NCBI RefSeq assembly: GCF_910592395.1
Contig: NC_088310.1
Span: 16,809,501-16,873,500 of the forward strand
Length of the DNA: 64,000 nucleotides
Direction of reading: 5' to 3'
DNA from: Lineus longissimus
Lineage: Eukaryota; Nemertea; Pilidiophora; Heteronemertea; Lineidae
Each line of letters begins with the position of its first letter. The stretch's first letter is position 1. The notes below the pieces were generated by a model. It had not been told where the DNA came from, did not search any database, and saw only the letters and a program-made list of their open reading frames with translations. The translations under genes and the position numbers were made by a program. Below, piece after piece: positions 34,502-46,940 of this stretch.

Positions 34502-34548
<47 letters not shown>

Positions 34549-35591
34549 CGTCGTCGTCCGTTAGCAGGGCACGTTTCGTAACTGTCAGAGCTATTGAGTT
34601 GAAACTTGGTACACATGTACCCTTATGTAATGACACCTTGGAGACCAAGTTTCGGTCCGATTCGTTTCATGGTTTGGCCACCAGGGGGCCAAACGTTAAA
34701 AGTGAAAATATGCAATATCTCCCTCAATAGTAGTCGGGAAATTTTGAAAAAAATATGGTAGGTACTTCTAGCAAAGGTGCATCATATATCCTCCGGGTTT
34801 TTGATTTGACCTCCTTTTCAAGGTCACAGAGGTCAAATGGTGTAAATTGGCCGTTAGGATGTAACGATGGCACGTTTCTAAACTGCAATGACTATTGATA
34901 CCAAATTTGGTACACATTTATCCCTTATTCAGGTGATCTCAGGGACCGAAGTTTGGTCCAATATGATTCACCACTTGACCACCAGGGGGCAAAATCCAAA
35001 AACCTTAAAAATGTGATTATTCCTTAACTTCTTGCCCGATTGCCACCAATTTGATATCATGGGTACATCTAACCACCATACAGTATATGTCACACGGGTT
35101 TTTAATTTGACCTTCTTGTCAAGGTCACAGAGGTCAAATGACGTAAATTCGCCGTCAGGCCGTAACTATGGCACGTTTCTTAACTGCAATGACTATTGAT
35201 CACAAATTAAGTACACATGTACCCCTTGGTCAGGTGATCTCAGGTACCGAAGTTTGGTGCGATCTGATTTGCTGTTTGGCCTCCAGGGAGGGGGCCAAAT
35301 CCTAAATTCATCAAAATGCCATTATTCCTAGTAATGACTTGCCCGATTGGCACCAATTTTATATCATAGGTACATCTAATTCTAACAACCATTCAATGTG
35401 TCACCCGGGTCTTCTTTGATTTGACCTACTTTTCAAGGTCACAGAGGTCGAATGTACTGTAAATTGGCCATTTTGGGGAAATTGTAATTGCTTGGACCTA
35501 CATCAAACCTAACACTACATGACAAAATACCATGCTCTTTATCCATCTTTCCTCCACATGAGGTGAGCACAATGGCCCTGGCCATTTCATT
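34451..35591 (+). repeat. hairpin/CGT repeat element, copy 2
   Basis: Nearly identical to copy 1, with about 15 uninterrupted CGT units. Inserted in the 11-kb TIR element. Confidence 0.85.
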
Positions 35592-36489
35592 TTGCATCAA
35601 CGGGGCACTTTAAGGCAACAACAAGGTTCACCCAAGCATAAGACTTAATAATTTCAGGGGTAACCAACCTTGTTTACAGAAATTATGCATTTTCAGGATT
35701 GCTGAAAACGTATAAAACTAAAATAAACCTTAAAACCAACTTCGAAATCAGGACCTAAATGCCTCTGAATGTTTTTTGCATGTACCGGTAGTGCAAAAGC
35801 AAATTCAAATTCAAATTGAAACAAAACGATTGTGTGTACAGTCCTTAGCATTAATGCCATCACAAGGTAATCATAAGACAACTCGTAACAACAGGATTCC
35901 TATAATAGCCAAAGTCAGAGCCATACTAGTATACATTCCAAGGCAGTACACATTGCACATAAGAAACAGCTGATTTGAGATACTGCATATCCCAAGCCAC
36001 CACTAACATTTCCTCAAAGAACTTGCATGTTGTGATGGAAAACTGCCAAAGTACCAAAAAGTAACATCCTGGGCCCAAAGCCAAATATTTTTTATAACAT
36101 GTTTGTTACCAGTAATATAATAGGACATAGCAAAATTCCAAATGTGCTTCAAGAATGAGCTTTCAAATGAACACCTGTGACAGGGTTGTTGTGAATCACT
36201 TGCAGGAAAAGGGTTAACCGACAATGAATACATGCTGATCGAGAGTACAGATTAAGTACATGTACATGGGTACACCCACTTGAAAGCCCCTCACAAATGG
36301 GTATTTGGACAAGTTATGCAATGGTGCCATCATCAAACCACAACAAGGACATTGGCAATGCAATCCACACAGGAAGGCAACACCACAGCTGAACCCCTAT
36401 TTAAATTTATCGCTGATTTTGCACATTTCTAAGCTTGGCATTTGGCCCACATAGAAGTCTGGGTTAATTATGCCATTACAACACATTCA
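35592..36489. other. 3' flank of the SAM-like gene
   Basis: No coding region. It lies downstream of the stop codon of the minus-strand gene, inside the 11-kb element. Confidence 0.35.
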
Positions 36490-39208
36490 CTAGTCAACAT
36501 TGAAGTAATTCCTTAAACTCATCACATTCTTGCTGATGGCTGTTTGCCCCTTTCTGACTGGCAGTTGGTAAACCAAATCCTGCAGAAACTCCCAAACAAT
36601 GTGACAGCTTGCTGGATATGCGATGTCCAGAACAAAGAAAAGCTTGAAGCAGCAGTCAACTGCTTTCAACAGAGATGGCTGCTCCACTGCATTGCGCTCA
36701 ACTACTACGAATGATTGAGACGGATTATGGCGATCCCCCAGAGCTAGTATGAACGGTTGGACAGATCCCTCTACAGTAGCCGCACTTACACCACCTGAAA
36801 ATGGACCACCAATCTTGGTTCGGGAACCAATGCCGCACCATCGAAAATCCACCAAGCGCTTACACCAGCGCTGCAGCTAGTTATAAAATCCGGCTACAGA
36901 TGGCGCGCAAACAATAAGCAGGACGCGGAAAGCCTTGGCAGAAAGCGCCATTTCGAAAGCGCCGCCTGGAGCCGAACCATCTAACTAGCTAATTGCCGAT
37001 CCATTTGCGCTTACACCACGACAAAGCCGAGCTTTTAACAAGCCGGGCGAATTTGGACCATCAAGCTTGGTGGGACAAATTCGCTCGGCAATTTGTATCG
37101 GCAATGGATTGCCGAACCAATTTGTCGCGGCAATGTGGTGGTGTAAGTGCAATTGGTCCACCAATATTTCGTGGTGTAAGCGCAGCTAATGTCGAGGAAG
37201 GCTGGTATGTTTGTTGTTGCCTGCAAGTCCAATTCAAGATATAAACAATCAGAAATAATCCTGTGAATTGATCAGAACTTAGATAAATGAAATGATGATT
37301 AGTAGTAAATAGTACTCCTGAGTGAATTACACACAACGCCAGGTTCAATTACTTCCGAGTCCAGTTTTCTTTGTAGGCCTATAGCATACATGTAGCAGGC
37401 ACAAGGCATGTATGCCTCCAGATATTTACCTGTTTGAACCTGATAAAAGCATTGGCTGCTTCCAAGTTGGATGGTCTGTGTACAACATTGGAGGACTTGA
37501 TGGGCTTTGGTGGCAGTATGTGTGGCAACAGTTGGAGGGCCACCACACTTTCTTCATCTACAAATAAAAGATGAGATAAGTAATAAAATATGTTGTCCTT
37601 CATAATGGACCAGGAGTGGTCTTGTGTAAGGCATTGGACTTGTAATCCCAATGTCTTGGGTTCAATTCCTGTCACTGCCAGCATTCGGCAGCAAGTGTCA
37701 AGATAGGGTAAATACTGTGGAGACGCTATTAAGCCGGTTTACGAGTGCCTGTTGAAAAAGCCTACATTACGTGTAATAGGCCTACCGATCAAAACCGGCT
37801 TAATAGAGTCGACACAGTATATAACCTGTTGGACTCCCTCCTATGGCCAGTAAATACTGCAGTAATGCAGAACAACGCTCACTTCATTAGAATGAATGCC
37901 AACAATCTGTTGGTACTACATGTATGAATATGATTGATAGCATTTATTTTGAAAAACATTAAAAAATTACCTTCATTCAGGACGTCTTTGACACCTAACT
38001 TCTCACGCCAATTGCCCCTCTTACCAGCTGAAGCATATGCAATGATGCGTTTACCAAAAAAGCCATCCCAAAGTTTGGTTAGTTTGTCACCATTTTCAAA
38101 TAGACAATCATAATCCTGTTCAATCTGAAAAAGATGAAATAAATCAACAACTGACACGAAATTGAGTTTTGAATGAGTTTTAAAAGTCTCATGAATACCA
38201 CGCAGTATTACATTACTGCAAACTGGTACATACATTTATAAGGAATCGCAATTGACAAAATTTCTAAGACAAAAGAATAGAATTACACATCTAAAAAATA
38301 CATACATGTATCTAATGTGATGAATAATCAATCTTCTTTCTCTGCAATCCGTACACTGTGACTGTAGACCATGCTGACCCCAAACTGTGTCAAATCAACA
38401 GTGTGGATACTTTGAGAAAATCGTTAACAGCATTGTAGCTGGCCTTGAAGTACTCAATCCAATAAGGTACTTACCATACCAGGATCCAACAACCTTGGAT
38501 TAGATTCTAGAATGGATTTTATCATCAACTCTAGGTTGGTCGACAGCTCTCGGTACCGGCTGATCGCGGTCTTCTTCATACATTCTCTCACTCGTTCCTT
38601 GGGAGCAATGTTGTGCCGTAGCCATGCAGTCATCTGCTCCACTTCTTTCGGTGATGCATCATCCTCCAGCTCATTTATAGTGGCTGTCAGTGTCATGCCT
38701 GTAAAAAACAACAACATTACACGATGCGTTGTTGGAGGTACCTCCATGATTTCACAAACTTTACGATATGATAGGGTGGTGGTTTCTTTTGCGGACAGAT
38801 TATGAACAGTTCACACAGCAGTACATGTAAGCATGGTAGATGTCATGTACTGAAGATCCAAGGTCAACATACAACACAAATTATGTTTTGTTGTTGCTTA
38901 ATTTTGAACCAAAGGAATTAGAACAGGTGAGTATCACTCTCATTTGTTTCAAATCATTACAAGCAGGCCAAAGGTATGGACAAAACTGCTGAAAGTCCGA
39001 CATTGCCTTTCTTATGTGCCATTTAAAAAATCATCAGATTAGGGCTGTTTTGGAGAGTTCAGTGGGGACGATCACCAATATTTTTTTTCTTTGGCTTCAG
39101 ATTAGAGTGAGAATACAGTACAATTATTTACCTTCATCTTCAGTTATGATTGTCATTAGCTCACCTCTTAGCAGAGGTGAGCTTATCCCATACCGTGGCG
39201 TCCGTCGT

Positions 39209-39297
<89 letters not shown>

Positions 39298-42200
39298 CGT
39301 CGTCCGTTAGCAGGGCACGTTTCGTAACTGTTAGAGCTATTGAGTTGAAACTTGGTACACATGTACCCTTATGTAATGACACCTTGGAGACCAAGTTTCG
39401 GTCCGATTCATTTCATGGTTTGGCCACCAGGGGGCCAAACGTTAAAAGTGAAAATATGCAATATCTCCCTTAATAGTAGTCGGGAAATTTTGAAAAAAAT
39501 ATGGTAGGTACTTCTAGCAAAGGTGCATCATATATCCTCCGGGTTTTTGATTTGACCTCCTTTTCAAGGTCACAGAGGTCAAATGGTGTAAATTGGCCGT
39601 TAGGATGTAACGATGGCACGTTTCTAAATTGCAATGACTATTGATACCAAATTTGGTACACATTTACCCCTTAGTCAGGTGATCTCAGGGACCGAAGTTT
39701 GGTCCAATATGATTCACCATTTGACCACCAGGGGGCAAAATCCAAAAACCTTAAAAATGTGATTATTCCTTAACTTCTTGCCCGATTGCCACCAATTTGA
39801 TATCATGGGTACATCTTACCACCATACAGTATATGTCACACAGGTTTTTAATTTGACCTTCTTGTCAAGGTCACAGAGGTCAAATGGCGTAAATTGGCCG
39901 TCAGGCCGTAACTATGGCACGTTTCTTAACTGCAATGACTATTGATCACAAATTAAGTACACATGTACCCCTTGGTCAGGTGATCTTAGGTACCGAAGTT
40001 TGGTGCGATCTGATTTGCCGTTTGGCCTCTAGGGAGGGGGCCAAATCCTAAATTCTTCAAAATGCCATTATTCCTAGTAATGACTTGCCCGATTGGCACC
40101 AATTTTATATCATAGGTACATCTAATTCTAACAACCATTCAATGTGTCACCCGGGTCTTCTTTGATTTGACCTACTTTTCAAGGTCACAGAGGTCGAATG
40201 TACTGTAAATTGGCCATTTTGGGGAAATTGTAATTGCTTGGACCTACATCAAACCTAACACTACATGACACAATACCATGCTCTTTATCCATCTTTCCTC
40301 CACATGAGGTGAGCACAATGGCCCTGGCCATTTCATTTTTGTTTTCTTTCCCTTGGTCTTTGCCTCCTGCTTACGGATATTGTTTATTCTGTCGTGAATA
40401 AAACCTTTGGCTGGTTTCGTATCTCTTGCCCGCTGATAGAAGGCTTGCTGGAAAATGGATTGAAGTGTTTAACAAATGTTGCAATGCTGAAGCAAAGGAG
40501 TGTATGCTGGCCATGTTCAACTTCAGTCGACTTTAACGATGTGTCACCATTCAATGCAAGGAAGATCAAAGCATGATTGTGAAATAACAGAAACACTCAC
40601 GCATCCACTTCCTCTTGGACTTTTCAAGAATGGAAATACTTCTATCATTTCCATTGCAAGAAGGTTTTTCTCATCACTTTTTGGACTGAAATATGAAAAT
40701 ACTACTACTTACTCAATTCATACTTTAAAAAGTCAGTCAGAAAATTCTCCTTGGGCTACTTTCATCACTTGAAATTATTCCACAAAAATTCAATCTCCTA
40801 TAATTAGTACATGTACAGTGGAACCTCCCTTAGCAGACACCTCTCTATTAAGGACAACCTCTCTATTAAGGACACTAGTCTTGGTCCCAAATTGGTTGTT
40901 TCCATTCAGTTTGACCTATCTAATCATGACACCTCTCTATTACGGACAGCACTTGTCAGTCCTGAAGGTGTCCTTCATAGAGAGGTTCTACTGTTAACTG
41001 TATCTGGTAAGGTTGTGCAAGGAAAAATTGGGACCCCAAATTTCATGTATATTGTATATGTACGTGAAAAAGACCCTAAGAGCAAAGCTGCCCTTGGTCC
41101 CCACCAAAAAGATTCTTTGGAAGTCCTGAAAGACGTGTGAACTTTTAAATCCCATTTACACTAACACACTAATTGAAGAGAAAGCATTTGCCACTTACTA
41201 TCTTCCACTTTTCTCGAAAAGGTAACCCACAGCAAATCTGACCAGTTTGGCTCTCATGCCACGAGGGGCGAATCCAAGGTCATGCAATTTGTTGTATAAT
41301 CCTCTTCCATCTGAGGTGGACCGCAAATAGTTCTTAAAGCCCTAGAAATGAATTGAATGAAATTATCTTTTGACTTTGAGTTCTTGTAATATCATTGATC
41401 CTGTGTTGTGTTACAACATACATTGTAGTGACTTCCACAAATGACAAATGACTAAAAGTCAGAGTCTGACAGTTACGGCGAAAAGGATTTTGGCAACCAA
41501 ATGTCAATTGTCATTTGGATTTTAGACATGATTTCAATCTTTTGATGCCATGAATGATGTCACTAAAAGACAATGACTACCATTCTGATTTTTACGACCT
41601 TATAAAATGTTGATTTCACGGGCCTGACGGGGTGAAAAAGCGGTCCAACATGTCCAAGCCACAAATAAAGTACACACACATACTATTCCTGCGCTGAACA
41701 TCTCAACCTGTCGAATGTTTGTTGTTGTTCCCAATATTTCAGTGTTTCCACACAATAGACAACTGTATTGTGTGGAAACACTGAAATATATGGGCATGAT
41801 GATGGGGAACAACAACGGTCAACAACAAACATTCGATAGATCATGATGATCATGTAGATAGACCACAGAAAAACTTGTCAATCTATCTTTGTCTGTTCCC
41901 AAGCCAAACATAATTATCATAATAATGATGATGATATTCAGCTTAACTGTTAATCAGTAGCGAGGCCTAGGCCTACAAAAAAGGCCGAGGGAAACCAGAA
42001 AACTGAGAACACTCTCGAGACAAAACTGGAAACACTCAAAACATTACACGACAGGCCCATCATCAGTCACATCTTTTAGAGTAACTAGACTATATCAATC
42101 TTAAGTCGACTAAGATCACAGTGATGACAGGGCGACAATACGTCAAGAATTTGACGAATATATCGCCCTTATTCAGCTGTATGCATGGTATGTTTATCAA

Positions 42201-43318
42201 ATCATGCAGTTAATAGACACGATTAGGCCAGCTGAAAATCTACGGCCGGAAATGCCGGATGTTGTCAGTTCTGAATGGACACTGCGCCACCATGGGTGAA
42301 AAATTGAATTATTGATGACGACATTCTTTGGCGGGATATTTGAATTATCACGGCTGATCTTCCACCAAACTCATTACTGAAGTCACACAGTTCTTTAACA
42401 GCAAGTATATTCCAAGAAAAATGATTTTTGGAATAATTTACAAGGTGTAGGCCTATTTATTTTTCGATCATAGGGCCTCCTCATGAAATTCATATCGGCA
42501 ATTTTTCATGCGGCAAGACAGCCGGCTGCCGCCCGAAGTTTTGTAATTTGTATACTATTTTTAGGTCACCATATTCCTAACTTTGGCTCTCCAATTTGCC
42601 TTGTTACTGGCGAAAAATGATTTCATATATCATCTAAAACATTTCCCGATATGTTTTGAAGCCATAATTCCTTAACCAGACCAGATGATTTCGGATTATT
42701 GAAGGACCAACTTTATGGCGTCCGTCCGTTGCAATGCGGCGGCGGCGGCGGCGGCTGCGCAACTTGAACACGGGCCAAGGGGGCTCAAAGAAATCTTGAT
42801 TTTTCTCACTATTGAATGATGAATATATATTTAAAGGGAATGGCCCGCCAAAAAATGGGGAGTTTTGGACGGCCCGGTCAAAACCTTAGGCGGGAATAAG
42901 GTTTCATTGATAAATATAAGGAGTTTCAAGGCCCCCAAATCACTTGTAAGGTTCAATAGATACTGGCCTTTCATTGGTTAACCGTCTGCGTATCATTTAC
43001 ATACTCTCATTTTGAAAAATATGACAATATTTACGATCACGTTATTGATTTTTGCAACATTTTCGGTAACGCGCCCCTTGCGGATCTGTAAGGTACTCGT
43101 AGTAAATAAGGTTGTAAAAATATGCAAATGAGATGCCGTATATGGAAACCATGACGTCACTAAGCAGTTCGTATTTCTGCTACGGGTGGCGCTGTTGCTT
43201 GCTTCTGGAGGCGCTATTCAACCTCTTTAAATTGCTTTCTGCAGGTGCTACAGATATTCTTACCTTCAAAAACTGGAATGAGATCTTCCATCCCCCATGC
43301 TCTTAAATTATTTTCCAT
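36490..43318 (-). CDS. multi-exon gene resembling SAM-domain (SAMD3-like) proteins
   Basis: Six minus-strand exons are recognised. E1 is 43318-43264 (MENNLRAWGMEDLIPVFE, donor GAAG|GTAAGA), like the first helix of a SAM domain. E2 is 41342-41199. E3 is 38698-38475 (acceptor TTTTTTACAG, donor GGTATG|GTAAGT). E4 is 38124-37971, E5 37557-37430 and E6 36770-36490, the last ending at a stop. E3-E4-E5 join in phase (0, then 1). E1-E2, E2-E3 and E5-E6 do not, so exons are missing or altered. E6 reads SVQPFILALGDRHNPSQSFV and later LFFVLDIAYP, a C-terminal module I recall from SAMD3-like proteins abundant in fish and marine invertebrates. The gene fills the 11-kb TIR element and has the same left-right limits, so it is probably element cargo. 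A MITE sits beside the E6 acceptor. Function unknown. Confidence 0.6.
36768..37197. mobile_element. foldback MITE next to exon 6
   Basis: Inverted ends ctctacagtagccgcactta (left) and its diverged reverse complement near 37170-37197. Internal copies of gcttacaccac/gtggtgtaag lie in both orientations. The left arm overlaps the presumed 3' splice site of E6. Confidence 0.65.
37612..37680 (+). repeat. tRNA-derived SINE fragment
   Basis: A B-box-like GGGTTCAATTCC follows an anticodon-arm-like GGACTTGTAATCC, as in a degenerate threonine-type tRNA head. The cloverleaf is not intact. Confidence 0.5.
39158..40336 (+). repeat. hairpin/CGT repeat element, copy 3
   Basis: Nearly identical to copy 1 but with the longest CGT tract, about 29 units. 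It lies in intron sequence between E2 and E3 of the SAM-like gene, in antisense. Confidence 0.85.
40814..40996. mobile_element. TA-flanked MITE (tacagtggaacctcc family), copy 1
   Basis: Ends tacagtggaacctccct and, inverted, agagaggttctactgtta. Internal 'cctctctattaaggaca' repeats. The ends and TA borders suggest a Tc1/mariner-type MITE. A second copy is at 60886-61157. Confidence 0.75.
41711..41836. repeat. hairpin repeat
   Basis: The left arm tcgaatgtttgttgttgttc... pairs with the right arm ...aacaacaaacattcga. The inner blocks aatatttcagtgtttccaca and its complement also match. Confidence 0.85.
42737..42755. repeat. GGC trinucleotide repeat
   Basis: Six GGC/GCG units in a locally GC-rich stretch. 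Between about 41343 and 43263 no further exon of the SAM-like gene could be identified. Confidence 0.8.
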
Positions 43319-43633
43319 CCTGATTGTTTTCGGTTGAAGTTGCATGTCTTGAACTTGAAGCGGGAAAAAAGATGGCGGCGCTTCTAAATTACCGTCTGCG
43401 CACAGGAGGCTCTTTGATTGGTCGAGGCGTTTACTACCAAAGTAGTAAATTGTAGAAATAGACACTTTTGATTGGTCGATTCAATTAACTACACCCAAAC
43501 AGTAAATTGTACATACTAAATAACTACGAAAGTAGTAATCAGAACCTCTGATAATTATTTAAGGAATAATATGATGTTAACTTCTCAAAATAGTAAATGA
43601 AATAACTACTTTTAGCCCCAATTTTTTAGAGTG

Positions 43634-44540
43634 TGATAGTCAGGTCCATTTCCTCTGGTGTGTTTTTCAGTACCAATGCCATATGCCGGAGAAGAATTTC
43701 AGTTTGTGCCGTATTGTTACTAGGACTCCTATAGACATAGAGGGGGGCCTCTTCGAAAGGGCAGTTTTACTATTTTACCCCCTCTAATGACCAAACCTAC
43801 CTCACCAGCTACCTCCCTTTTCTTGAGGGTGTCTAACAAAATTCTGTGCTCCTCCCTTTCCTCTCTTGATCTATGCTGGGCTCACGCCACCTTTACCTCT
43901 TTCCCCTCATTATCTGTCAGTAGCAATCTGCCTTTCTTTGCCCTTGCAGTCTCGACCATCAAGTCCCTCATATCTCTGGTACGTAGTATCAACTTAACTG
44001 GCCTATTGTGATTTTCCCTCAACTCCTCTAATCAAAAAAGCGTTACACCCAGCGCACCCAAGCGTTTCAGCACCAAGGCCTCATAATTTTTTTTCCCCAT
44101 CTGCTGCTGTTGATTCCGGTATCCCGAAACCTATTACATTACTTCTCCTGCATTCTTCTCACCTTTGCTTCTCCTCGTGTTCCCTAAGCTTTCTTGTCAG
44201 AGTTTCCTCCGAGATGGCCCCTTTCTTCTCCCAATTCTGGCTAACTTCCCTCAAATTTTCTCTATGGTTTCATGCACATCCATCCTAATGTCGTCCAGAG
44301 CATTATCGATCCTGTCCTTCAGGGTGTCCTCAAGTTTACCTAACCTGTTGACAAATGCTTCGTCCACCGCCGCTCTCACTTCCTCTTTCAATTCCCTCCC
44401 TAACTTCTCCATGCTCCTCCTGTTCTGTGTAGTCATGTTTTCAAAAAGACCCCTCATACTCTCCATAGTCTGCACTTGTGTTGCTAGAGGCAAGAGTTCT
44501 TATAGTTGCCTGGCCTGCAATAAGTTTGACTGATGTCTGA
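43634..44540 (-). mobile_element. LINE remnant, ORF1 and start of endonuclease
   Basis: On the minus strand a coiled-coil segment (MEKLGRELKEEVRAAVDEAF) is followed by RPVKLILRTRDMRDLMVETA, typical of CR1-like ORF1. A TGA then replaces a Trp-like codon near 43897. Next comes VYRSPSNNTAQTEILLRHMA from the endonuclease, ending at the TIR insertion. ORF1 is joined to the middle of the endonuclease, so an internal deletion came first. The remainder lies at 32638-31736. Confidence 0.75.
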
Positions 44541-44713
44541 AAGTTTTGGTTGATCCAGGCAAGCTGAACAGTTAGGAACTTCTGTTCATAAAGCGCTTAC
44601 AGACAGAATGATTTTTGGCTCACCGCAGGGGAGTCTATACAATACCGCAGTGTCCGTCGTCCGTCGTCGTCGTCGTCCGTCGTATCCTAGCTCAAAAACA
44701 GTGGCACGTTTTT

Positions 44714-44764
44714 AGCTCACCTCTTAGCAGAGGTGAGCTTATCCCATACCGTGGCGTCCGTCGT

Positions 44765-44832
<68 letters not shown>

Positions 44833-45865
44833 CGTTAGCAGGGCACGTTTTGTAACTGTTAGAGCTATTGAGTTGAAACTTGGTACACATGTACCCTTAT
44901 GTAATGACACCTTGGAGACCAAGTTTCGGTCCGATTCGTTTCATGATTTGGCCACCAGGGGGCCAAACGTTAAAAGTGAAAATATGCAATATCTCCCTTA
45001 ATAGTAGTCGGGAAATTTTGAAAAAAATATGGTAGGTACTTCTAGCAAAGGTGCATCATATATCCTCCGGGTTTTTGATTTGACCTCCTTTTCAAGGTCA
45101 CAGAGGTCAAATGGTGTAAATTGGCCGTTAGGATGTAACGATGGCACGTTTCTAAACTGCAATGACTATTGATCCCAAATTTGGTACACATTTACCCCTT
45201 AGTCAGGTAATCTCAGGGACCGAAGTTTGGTCCAATATGATTCACCACTTGACCACCAGGGGGCAAAATCCAAAAACCTTAAAAATGTGATTATTCCTTA
45301 ACTTCTTGCCTGATTGCCACCAATTTGATATCATGGGTACATCTAACCACCATACAGTATATGTCACACAGGTTTTTAATTTGACCTTCTTGTCAAGGTC
45401 ACATAGGTCAAATGGCGTAAATTGGCCGTCAGGCCGTAACTATGGCACGTTTCTTAACTGCAATGACTATTGATCACAAATTAAGTACACATGTACCCCT
45501 TGGTCAGGTGGTCTCAGGTACCGAAGTTTGGTGCGATCTGATTTGCCGTTTGGCCTCCAGGGAGGGGGCCAAATCCTAAATTCTTCAAAATGCCATTATT
45601 CCTAGTATTACTTGCCCGATTGGCACCAATTTTATATCATAGGTACATCTAATTCTTACAACCATTCAATGTGTCACCCGGGTCTTCTTTGATTTGACCT
45701 GCTTTTCAAGGTCACAGAGGTCGAATGTACTGTAAATTGGCCATTTTGGGGAAATTGTAATTGCTTGGACCTACATCAAACCTAACACTACATGACACAA
45801 TACCATGCTCTTTATCCATCTTTCCTCCACATGAGGTGAGCACAATGGCCCTGGCCATTTCATTT
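44714..45865 (+). repeat. hairpin/CGT repeat element, copy 4
   Basis: Nearly identical to copies 1-3, with about 22 CGT units. It is inserted within a 'ggcacgttt' monomer of an older relative, a family-in-family nesting. Confidence 0.85.
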
Positions 45866-46879
45866 AACCGCTAGGCCTATGAACTTAAAACTTTGTACAC
45901 ATGACCCCCTAGGTCAGATGACCCGTGACACTAAATTTCTGTCCGATCTGATTCTCTACTTGGCCACCAGGGGGCCAAATGTGGATATCTAAAAAGTGTG
46001 ATATCTCGCTTATTAGTGACTTGTTTTCGATAAAACTTTTGTGGTAGGTACTCATAGCAAGGATACATCATGTATCTTACGGGTTTTTAATTTGATATAC
46101 TTTTCAAGGTCGCAGAGGTCAAATGGCGTGAATTGGCCGTTTGAGTGTAACTATGGCACGTTTCTCAACCACCAAAGCTATGAGCTTGAAACTTGGTACA
46201 TATAACCCCCTATATCAGATAACCTCTGGTGCTGAATTTCAGCCTGATCTGATTCTTGACTTTGCCACCGGGGGGCCAAAACAGAAAAAGTAAGAAGTGC
46301 AATAGCCTGCTTATTAGCAAATTGTTTTTGATGAAATTTTTATGGCAGGGACCCCTAGCAAGGTTACCTCAGATGTTGCACGATTTTTCGGATTTGACCT
46401 ACTTTTTAAGGTCGCAGAGGTCAAATGGCGTAAATTTGCCGTTTGAGTGTAACTATGGCACGTTTCTCAACCGCAACAGTTATGAACTTGAAACTTTGAA
46501 CAAATGACCCCCTAGGTCAGTTGACCTTTTACACTGAATTTTGGTTCGGTCTGATTATTGACTTGGCCACCAGGGGGCCCAAACTCAAAACTCAAAAAGT
46601 GTGATTTCTCGCTTATTACTGATTTGTTTTTGATAAAAGTTTCATGGTAGGTACTCCCAGCAAGGATACATCACATATCTTACGGGTTTTTGATTTGACC
46701 CACCTTTCAAGTTCACAGAGGTCAAAGTTGAAAACTTTACCGTTCTTGGTACGTTTTGTCATTGTTCAATGTAAAGAGTTTTAATTTTGTGTAATGATGC
46801 ATCTAAGAAGCCACTATTTGTATGCCAAGTTTCAGCCAGATCGGAATTCAAATATGGCCGAAATTGCATGTTTTGTGGG

Positions 46880-46940
46880 TTTTTCCTCGTATTGTGGCAA
46901 TCCAAAGGTCGTGAGTTCAAACCCCGGTCAAGGACAGCCA
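46880..46940 (+). repeat. tRNA-like B-box fragment
   Basis: gtgagttcaaaccccggtca resembles an RNA polymerase III B box with flanking T-stem. It is probably a SINE head; the rest of the tRNA shape is not clear. Confidence 0.4.

Larger units (their letters stand above)
32639..43633 (-). mobile_element. 11-kb CACT-type TIR element carrying a SAM-like gene
   Basis: The ends are CACTCTAA (32639-32646) and TTAGAGTG (43626-43633), flanked by a 2-bp duplication TG. The outside LINE sequence is continuous across the insertion. Both subterminal regions (32650-32900 and 43430-43620) are dense in TAGTAA/TTACTA motifs, a pattern expected of transposase-binding subterminal repeats. CACT-type ends and a 2-bp duplication suggest the CMC (EnSpm/CACTA-Mirage-Chapaev) superfamily; this is inference. 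No transposase is visible, so it is non-autonomous or has lost it. It carries a minus-strand multi-exon gene and later insertions (two CGT elements, a SINE, MITEs). Confidence 0.75.

Noticed and set aside
37612-37680. Functional tRNA gene
   Set aside because: B box present but the acceptor and D arms do not fold; fits a SINE head.
39150-39473. Poly-Arg and poly-Ser proteins at the CGT elements (also 2848, 34341 and 44615)
   Set aside because: Products of translating (CGT)n in different frames and strands; the same artefact in every copy.
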